Positions 54,064 to 64,000 of a stretch of 64,000 nt of DNA are shown in pieces. The DNA comes from Prillingera fragicola (taxonomy: Eukaryota > Basidiomycota > Tremellomycetes > Trichosporonales > Trichosporonaceae), in NCBI GenBank assembly GCA_002335605.1, contig BEDY01000004.1:992001-1056000 (forward strand), given 5' to 3'. Both the position numbers and the translations under genes were made by a program. The notes under the pieces are model-generated. The model was not told the origin of the DNA, did not search any database, and saw nothing but the letters and a program-made list of their open reading frames with translations. Numbering within the stretch: the stretch's first letter is position 1; every line of letters begins with the position of its first letter.

Positions 54064-56382
54064 ATGTCGTCCGCCTCTCCTGCTCCAGAGGCTGGCGCTT
54101 CGCAATGGGTATGTGAAATCGCGCTGCCAAGTGGTAGAGCTAACTGGAACAGAAAGAGTACAAAAACTCTGAGGGCCGCATCTACTGGTCGCATGCTGTT
54201 ACCAAGCAGTCGGTCTGGGAGAAGCCGGATGAGCTCAAGGTGAGTGACACCACGCAATTAATAGATCAGCGCTGAATTTACAGACTCCGTTCGAGGTAAG
54301 CTTGCGCGGTGGGCAATGTGATGTGGCATGACACTGACAAACAGCGCGCCATGACGAAGACGCCATGGAAGCAGTTTACTTCGCGCGGCAAGCCGTACTA
54401 CGTCAACTCTCTTACCAAGGAGACTGTCTGGGAGCTTCCCTCCGAGCTGATAAAGCTACAGGAGAAGGTCGAGGCCCAGGAGATGGCCAAGCGCGAGCGC
54501 GAGCACCGCAAGAACATGGGAGATGCCAGGTGAGCATGGGGACTTGGAATTAAAGCTGATCTGCAGCCCTTCCCCATCTGGTGATTCACGTTCGCCGTCC
54601 CCGTCCATTGGCTATGAGCACTCGACGGCCCTTACCCGGCGCCGATCAAGCGGGAGCCGCACTCCTGTCCCGGCTCGCGAGGTCGAGACGGTCACCATTC
54701 CTCCTGGAGGCTTTACAACTCACGAGAAAGCCGAGGCGGCGTTTATTCACCTGCTGAAGCGCGAGGGAGTCGACGAGACTTGGTCCTGGGATACTACGAT
54801 GCGCCGGATTGTGCTTGACCCCTTGTACAAGGCCTTGGATACCCTTGCGCAGAAGAAGGCGGCGTACGAAAAGTGGCAGGACCAGCTCCGCAAGGAGAAG
54901 GAGGCAGCCAAGGCTGCGCGTCTGGCGGAGCTGCGCCCTTTGCTCACCCGTCTCTTTGCACACTCTGGTCTCATCAAGTCGTACTCTACGATAAAGACGG
55001 CCGACAAGGCTTTTGCTGGCGATAAGAATTGGCGACGTGCCAAACCCGATGAGCGCCGCCTAATCCTCGAAGACTACGTCTCCGACCTGAGGACACGCGA
55101 GAATGAGCGCCTACGTGAGGAAAAAACCCACAACGTCGCGGCTCTTGGCCGTATTCTTAAAACTCTCGAGATTACTGTCACCACCCGCTGGCGTACTGCC
55201 CACGATCTCATCCTGCGCTCTGACGCATTCCGGGCAGATCCTACCCTGGGCAAGATGGACACGCTTGACATGCTCACCGTCTACGATGATCATGCTCGTG
55301 TTCTGGAGCGCGAGCACGATGAGGACATGCGTCGCCAGCGTGTGCAGTATGCGCGCCGCGCTCGTAAGGCTCGCGATGGGTTCAAGGCACTGCTCCGCGA
55401 GTTGCGCGAGAAGGGAGATCTTACGCCGACGTCCAAGTGGAAGGACATGTACCCCAAGATTCGTGAAGATGCTCGTTACAAAGACCTGCTGGGTCTCCCC
55501 GGCAGCTCGCCAATGGACCTTTGGATGGACGCCGTCGACGACCTGCAGCTCGAGGCAGAGGAGGCGGCTGCGCGCGTCGAAAAGGCTTTGGAAACGGCCG
55601 GCGACCCGTCCAGCTCTGTGACCCTTTCGACCTCTTGGGACGAATTTGCCGCGCTCTGTGACACTGCCAAACTGGGGCCCGAGTACACCGAGGCTCAGCG
55701 CCGCTCGGCCTTCGGTGTCATTCACGCCCGCCTTGCCCGCGTTGCGGCCGATGAAGCGCGTCGTGCTGAGCGCCGCAAGAGGCATCGTATCGAAGATCTG
55801 CGCGATGCCCTGCGTCATGCCCGTGTCGACATTGCAGGCGGTTACGACGCAGCGCTCGAGGCAATGAAGGAGATGCCGGAGTTCAAGGCCATCGAAGACG
55901 ACGAGGATCGAAAGGCCGCGTGGGACAAGTACGAGCGCCGCGTCAAGGAACGCGCAAGCGAAGGCGAGAGCAGTCGCCGCGGCAGTGAGCGTACGGACCG
56001 GGACCGGTTCGACCGTGACCGCCGCGACCGCGACAGGATGGACGTGGACATGGACGACCGCCGCCGTCGCTCCGACCGCGACTGGCGCGACCGCAGCGAC
56101 TACCGCGACCGAGACAGAGACTACCGTTCTCGCGACGACCGCGACCGGGACCGGGACCGCGAGCGTGATCGCCACTCGCGGGGTGATCGCCGCTCTGAGC
56201 GTCGCGACGACCGCGACAGGGACAGGGAGCGTGAGCGCGACCGTGATCGACACAGGCGTGACTCTGATGCGAGCGAGCGTGATCCCAAGCGCCGCCGTAT
56301 TAGTGCTAGCGCTACGCCTGGACGTGTAGCGGCGGCAGCTCTGCCGGCTACAGGAGAGGAGAGGGAGGAGGGTGAGATCTAA
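54064..56382 (+). CDS. PRP40: U1 snRNP-associated splicing factor Prp40
   Basis: Five exons join in frame: 54064-54108, 54153-54239, 54284-54295, 54345-54529 and 54567-56382, giving 714 residues. Two WW domains lie at the N-terminus: EYKNSEGRIYWSHAVTKQSVWEKPDEL, and WKQFTSRGKPYYVNSLTKETVWELP. They are joined by DELKTPFE, as in Prp40/FBP11. After a Ser/Pro linker come about five FF domains (for example KAEAAFIHLLKREGVDETWSWDTTMRRI, WRTAHDLILRSDAF, DGFKALLRELREKGDLTPTSKWKDMYPKI). The tail is an RD/RS-like region (RDRDRERDRHSRGDRRSERR). Prp40 bridges the 5' splice site to the branch-point complex by binding BBP and the Pol II CTD. The third exon is only 12 nt. The gene faces PRP43 tail to tail with a 253-bp gap. 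Confidence 0.95.
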
Positions 56383-56635
56383 GATGCGGCAATTTAGATG
56401 CCTATGCATGTGCCGCGCTTATCAGTACGCGGAGAGTAACCTGTAGAACGAGACGCCTTGCAGCCGCAGCGAACTCTATGCCCTGATGCATACTAAGTGG
56501 TACAGATGGTATCTACCGGCCAATGGCGCCCCAGAATACGCCGGGCATCTTTAGCCAACAAGATGCTTTTGTTTCGTCTATGGTCCGCCCACCCTCACAA
56601 GACTTAGGTGGACGCTCACACAATACTCTCTCGCT

Positions 56636-59246
<2,611 letters not shown>

Positions 59247-59617
59247 GTCGGTCTAGATGAGTAAAGTTGAGTGGTTGCAACAATCAGTTGATGGTTTGCC
59301 GCCCAAAACGCTTCATTCTCAACTTTCACTCGCGGGCCTATTTCTGTGGTGGAGGGGGGGAGGCATGCAAAGTTTTTCAGGGGCGGGACGATGAGAGCCT
59401 CGCGAGCCTAATTTGCCCTGGGTGGCAATTCGACTGGGATCCTGCGCGGCGTTCACATAGTGTGTTACGCAGAAAGACTTTAGACCCATTAAGATGAAGT
59501 GTTGCGCGATGCAACACCCGTGTGCACTGTTCCAACAGACATTCATGTATCACGACCAACACTTTTCCGGTACTGTACACGATTTTTTGCGTAAAAAGAT
59601 ATATACGTTTCTAGGCT
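59247..59617. other. intergenic stretch
   Basis: About 370 bp between two minus-strand genes: PRP43 promoter plus the 3' flank of the next gene. No supported feature. Confidence 0.5.
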
Positions 59618-61173
59618 CTAAGCCTCGTAACCATCAAGCTCAGGCGGCTCCTCGTCGCCATCGACGCGTGTGTTGGTGAGGGCTCCCTTGAAGCACGTAC
59701 GCACGGCCATGCGGATACGCTCCTCCCACTCACGGAACCACTCACCCTCGCGACGGCCGAGGAGGTAGTGTACGCCCTTGGGACCGGCGTGCAGGAATGG
59801 ACGTGAACGAGGAAGCTCTGGGTGCAACTTGAACAGGCCGGGGAGGCGGTCGCGCGCTGCGTCGACCTGCTCACCGGCGTACGTCCCAGGAAGGGGAGGG
59901 TACACCTTCATGCCGTCTGTTGTGTTAGGAAAGGAACGGACCGAGCTCAAGACCACTTACAGGTAGCAGAGGCGACCTCGTACGGGGCTCCACCACGGTG
60001 GTGAACTCGCTGCCAAACCCAAATGAAGGGGTAGATAAGAGTGATGCACAGGAGTCCGAACCAGAATGGCGAGTGGACCATGCGCACCAGCAGATTGTTG
60101 GGGCGGACGACAAGAACAGCATCGGAGCTGCCTTGGATGTCAATCGTAAGCTGACTTCCGTCGCTCGAACGGTAGCCAGTGCTCATAATAGCGCGCTCGA
60201 TTGCAATCTTGAGCTTGGCCATATCCCACCCCCACACACCCTTGTTGAAGACAAAGCTTTTGAGCAGACCTTGGTCGGCGCAATAGGCCTGACACCATTC
60301 CTTCAGACTGGCGTTGCCACCAAAACCACCATCGCCGATAAGTGCCTCTTCGTCATCGGGACGCGAGCTGCCCAGGGCAATACCACCGTCGGGATTACCA
60401 CTGTAAGATGCCCAGAACTCGTTGTCCCCAGCCATGTCGGCCCAAGGCGCAAGTCCACGCTCAGCGCGGTACTTTCTCCATGCCGTCCAACGTTTGATCT
60501 CGTCATTGGTGCAATCGCGGCCGGCGCGAGTGCCTGCGCCAAACGTCCAGGTGTGAGTGCCGCGCAGGGTCGGAACATGCGCGCGTGTCGCCATGAGTAC
60601 AACGTTGGCATTGTTCTCACTGTGTGCAAACATCTCGGAGAGATCGATGGTAAAGTCAAAGTCGGTGACGGCGTAGCGCTGGCCGGTCGTGACCTGGGTG
60701 GCGTTGCCCTCCTGCATGATAGTTTGCTGGCGCTGAGCGGTCTCCATATGGAAGGCCTTGCAGCGAATCACAACCGAAGGTGGGACGAGAGTTTGCTCGC
60801 GGAGAAAGTTGTAGAGCGTCTCGGCTGCAACGTGTCAGAACCAACGTGCCACGACCGACCTACGATCAGAGAGCTTGCGGTCCCACGACTCGATGTGGTT
60901 GGAGACCTTGTGCGTCTCAATTTGGTCGAGACGGCTCATGCCATCACGGGTGATCAGCGTCTCGGCATGTGGGGGCCCGGTGAAGAGCGCATCCATGCTG
61001 GCCGGCCATGAGGGAGAACCACCTGCTTCGCTGGACCCGCCGGCCACGCTGCTAGTGGCAATCGAGTCGTAGGAAGGAGGGACATCGTCGAGAAGGCCGT
61101 AGCCTGCGCTAGCCCCCGCTGCCGAGGAGCCTCCTCCCGACTCTGTAAAGGATTGTGCTGGATCGTGAACCAT
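59618..61173 (-). CDS. conserved-looking single-pass membrane protein, unrecognised
   Basis: Three exons, 61173-60864, 60824-59961 and 59916-59618, give 490 residues. I do not recognise the family. The N-terminal 60 residues are Gly/Ser-rich and contain a PPSY sequence (VPPSYDSI), a PPxY motif that binds WW domains of Rsp5/NEDD4 ligases. A folded domain follows: HIESWDRKLSDPETLYNFLREQTLVPPSVVIRCKAFH, and DFDFTIDLSEMF. One clear hydrophobic helix lies at about residues 365-382 (FWFGLLCITLIYPFIWVW). A C-terminal domain after it has YPPLPGTYAGEQVDAARDRL and GEWFREWEERIRMAV. The plan (tail-side membrane helix with flanking domains) suggests an endomembrane protein. Function is not assigned. The gene is divergent from the GPALPP gene with a 342-bp shared promoter region. 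Confidence 0.75.
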
Positions 61174-61515
61174 TGTATGGTGGGGGTTGGAAAGGAGAAA
61201 GAGACGAATGCGATGCGGATGGTGACGAGCTTTTCATCTAGATTTGCCACCAAGCCTGCGCTGACGGTTCACCTCGGCACCAGACAGCGCAGCAAGCCAG
61301 GCACGCCACACCGGCCAGGGCGGTGCAATACAAATTCATTTCTAATCGCCTATTATCATTTAGAAATCCTCCTCAATCTCGACGACCTCCACTTTTCTCC
61401 AACCAGTTCTACAGACACGACGACCTAAAGCGCGTCCATCACAGCATCCTCAAGCTCTACAGCCTGATTCAGAACCCAAAGGACACATTCAGCTCGCTAC
61501 CTTTTATTTACCAAG
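61174..61515. other. short divergent promoter region
   Basis: A 342-bp gap between divergent starts; probably a bidirectional promoter. No coding signal. Confidence 0.45.
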
Positions 61516-62487
61516 ATGGGAATCGGACCGCAACTCCCTCCCCACCTCGCGGGCAGGAGCACCACTCCTCCTTCAGCCCCGCCAGCCCATAACAGCAACG
61601 GCAGCGAAAGTGACGACGACTTTGGCCCTCAACTCCCACCCCACTTGGCAGCCAAGCGCAAGGCAGCAGCCGCCGCTGCGGGTCCCCAGCTGCCCAGCGC
61701 TGGCCCGTCCATCCCATCCTCATCCGCTGGCCCCTCCCACCGACCTCCGGGTCCAGCCCGCCCAGCCGTAGTCGACGACTCGGACAGCGACGACGACTTT
61801 GTCGGTCCGCGACTGGGCGATCTCGCGCCTGTTCAACAGATGAGCGCCGCCGACGAGTTTCGCGCACGTGAGGCGAGGCTAGCAAGGGAGCGCGAGCAGG
61901 TGGCCGCCCAGCCCAAATCCCTCAAGCGCGATGACTGGATGCTCGTGCCACCTTCCTCGGGCGTGCTGGCGTCTGTGAACCCATTGCAGCGTCCTACGGC
62001 TTTTAACAAGACGAGCCGTGCGGCTGTTACGGCTGATGAGCAGAGTGTGTGGACTGAGACGCCCGCGGAGCGCGCGCAGCGTGAGCGTGACGAGGTAGCT
62101 GGCGTCAAGCGCAACAGGGATGCCAGGCCTGTTGTGGAGGAGGACCCGACGGAGAGGAAGAGGCGTAGGCAGAGGGACAGGGAGATTGCAGAGGGCGTCG
62201 ACAAGCACAACGTGAGTGGGAGACAAAACGCCTGCCTGATGGGGACGACTTCGAAGAGATACTGACGTCCGCAGAAAAGCGCACGCGGCCCGTCACTCCT
62301 GGAGCAGCACCAAGCTACAAAGGCGGCAAAGGGCGACGACGAACCGCCTGTCATCTGGGACCGCGAGAAGCACATGGGCATCACTGGTCGTCTGCTGTCA
62401 AACGAAGAGCGTGCACAGAAGATCAAGGACGCCGCAGGCCTCAACGACCGGTTCGGTCACGGCAAGGGCGGCGCATATGCCATGTAG
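61516..62487 (+). CDS. DUF3752 / GPALPP1-like nuclear protein
   Basis: Two exons, 61516-62211 and 62275-62487, give 302 residues. The N-terminus carries three GPALPP-type motifs (IGPQLPPHL, FGPQLPPHL, AGPQLPSA), each near acidic DSDSDDDF patches. The C-terminal DUF3752 domain shows KRDDWMLVPPSSGVLASVNPLQRPTAFNK, WTETPAERAQRERDEVAG, SLLEQHQ, IWDREKHMGITGRLLSNEERAQKIKDA and the end LNDRFGHGKGGAYAM. The family is small, nuclear and poorly characterised; homologues co-purify with RNA-processing factors in some screens. The 63-nt intron follows VDKHN. Confidence 0.88.
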
Positions 62488-62590
62488 CGTTGGATGTACT
62501 GCCATGTATATTATCTACAAGAAGGAAGGGCTGTTGTTGTGAGGGAACAGCCCAGTGCGCTGGCACGTGTGGATGAGGCGACTGATGCGT

Positions 62591-63899
62591 CTATCGGTAA
62601 CGCTGCACGACGACCGCGTTCGCCAGCTTGGCACCCTCAATAGTATCTTCATCTGGGAGCTCACGGGGTGGGAACGTCGTCTGGAGGATAAAGGAACGAG
62701 TGTCGCCAGGGCTAAGTCTGGACGATCAGCACAAGGAACGGGGCACTTGCCACTCACGCCGTGACATAAGCTCGCAGATCCGCAACAGTCTGTGAGAGGT
62801 TGATCTTGACGACCTTGCGGGTACCATCGGCAAGACGAATCTGCACATTGGTGACCGGCTTCGTGTCGTCGACTTTGATATGGGGCGGGGCTGAACCTGG
62901 CGTCACCGGTGCGGGGCTAGGCTCACGCGTTGAAGTGGACCTTGCAGGCGAGTTCGCACCAGACGCAGTTGGAACAACACTGCCCAAGCGGTTCCCTCCG
63001 CCACTGAAGGGACGCTGAATCTTGGGAGGGGCGACATAAGCCTCAGTGGTGCGCTGCTGGACGACAAGTTCGAGGGGTTGGTCGAAGCCGACGTTGAACA
63101 AGCTCACAGGGGCGCGGCCGGCGTGAATCGCCGCAAGGAGCTCGCGGTTGCCTGGAGCGTCGTACTTGTATAGCTCACCATCTTCAATACTAAAACCGTC
63201 GCGCCAGAAGGTTAGCGTGCGCCGCTGGACCTCATCACTGTGCGGACGGAGGATGCCACCCGGAGCAGATGGTGGGGTACCAACCTGTACGGACTCGACC
63301 TCATCAGAACCAAGCGTGTGGCCAGCAGATGACCATGGGTCCCTTGAGGCTGGCGAGGAGGAATCTGTTGGTGGCCCAGAACTGGCCCATCAGTTACTCT
63401 GCCCGCACGCAAGGCGGCATGACGCACTTTGCTGCCTGTTGCAGGATGTCGTTGACCATACTGCGAGAGTCACTCGGAGGTCCACCGCCTGGGCGGTCTG
63501 GATTCTGAACTGCAAGGCCACTGCCATCAGCACGGCACTATCATTGTTCGCACATACCTGCGCTCGCCGCCAGTGTACAGCTCGTTGCCTTCCTGACGCT
63601 CTTGCGCAGGCTTTGGCGAACCGCCACGACTCTGCTACGTTAGCCACATGCAGGCATGATGCCCGAGAAGCGTCTCAGAACCGAGCTAGTATACTCACAA
63701 GACTCGCAAGTGTGCCAAAACGGCTACCTGACGGACTATTACGTCCACTGCTGCTCGCGCTGTTGACACCCCACTGACCAACACGACCCACTCGACTTGG
63801 CGCTGGGGTACCCCAACCTTGGGGCAGCTCGTCGTTGACGGGAGTACCTCCAAGGGTGCTCCCCTTCCTGCTAGGGGCGGCGTTTCCTTCCTCGCTCAT
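62591..63899 (-). CDS. SHP1: p47/Shp1-type SEP-UBX cofactor of Cdc48
   Basis: A multi-exon gene of about 370 residues starting MSEEGNAAPSRKG. In order: an RFGTLASL segment, the ELYTGGERSGLAVQNP motif (F/Y-x-GGE-x-SGL-x-VQ, typical of p47/Shp1), a linker with NDILQQAA, the SEP domain (RTLTFWRDGFSIEDGELYKYDAPGNRELLAAIHAGRAPVSLF), a Ser/Pro linker, and a UBX domain (TNVQIRLADGTRKVVKINLSQTVADLRAYV to LQTTFPPRELPDEDTIEGAKLANAVVVQRYR). The FPPR sequence matches the Cdc48-binding loop. Shp1/p47 direct Cdc48/p97 in membrane fusion, phosphatase-1 biogenesis and autophagy. The UBA domain usual at the N-terminus is not visible; it may be absent or lie in an exon beyond the window. Acceptors were chosen to keep frame, for example at the NSGPPTDSS junction. 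Confidence 0.9.
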
Positions 63900-64000
63900 C
63901 GTCGAAATGCAGATAGTATGGACAAGGGGCAAGTGCGAGTACAATAATGACGAAGGGCAATGCCCAGATTCCAAGATCCTGGAGGGCTTGTTTTCAGGCA

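Noticed and set aside
55111..56409. 432-codon open frame antisense to PRP40
   Set aside because: Shadow of the PRP40 coding exon and its Arg/Asp-rich tail; composition (Val/Ala runs) is the reverse reading of RD repeats.

Overview
The window is nuclear DNA of a basidiomycete fungus, most likely a Tremellomycete yeast near the Trichosporonales; the exact lineage is inference. The sequence shows GC-rich coding DNA, intron-rich genes with mostly 36-100 nt introns, GTGAGT-type donors, CTGAC/CTAAC branch sites close to the acceptor, and no operons. I find about 26 protein genes, one tRNA gene, and a possible 3' tail of an upstream gene at the left edge. Most genes are core eukaryotic housekeeping genes, and I see no virus, transposase or biosynthetic gene cluster. 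Left part (1-20 kb): a Yippee-type zinc protein, a small predicted membrane protein, a Pgc1-like glycerophosphodiesterase, a 1402-residue golgin-like coiled-coil protein, a mitochondrial ADCK/ABC1-type atypical kinase, a very codon-biased aldehyde dehydrogenase, and the spliceosomal RED/IK factor with an RS-rich tail. Middle (20-43 kb): an ACT-domain protein, a secreted aspartyl protease, tRNA-Ser(AGA), biotin synthase BIO2, an MFS transporter with a long N-terminal tail, TIM44, a PAP2 lipid phosphatase, an inositol polyphosphate multikinase (ARG82 type), an F-box/LRR protein and an FHA protein of the Tos4/Plm2 type. Right part (43-64 kb): two beta-1,3-glucan enzymes on the same strand (a membrane-anchored GH5 exo-glucanase and a GPI-anchored GH72 glucanosyltransferase), the proteasome chaperone NAS6/gankyrin, a mitochondrial carrier, PRP40 facing PRP43 tail to tail, an unrecognised single-pass membrane protein with a PPxY motif, a GPALPP1/DUF3752 protein, and a p47/Shp1-type SEP-UBX cofactor of Cdc48. 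How the genes work together: RED, PRP40 and PRP43 act in pre-mRNA splicing; the GH5 and GH72 enzymes both remodel the wall; TIM44, BIO2, the carrier and the ADCK protein are mitochondrial; NAS6 and p47 serve the proteasome/Cdc48 system. Physical clustering of these functions is probably mostly chance. The most notable sequence-level findings are several very small internal exons (10, 12, 16 and 18 nt), stop-free introns of 36 and 39 nt that could be retained in frame, a 25-residue coiled-coil repeat array, and a MITE-like inverted-repeat element. Exon boundaries were worked out by eye from splice signals and reading-frame continuity; no transcript evidence was available.
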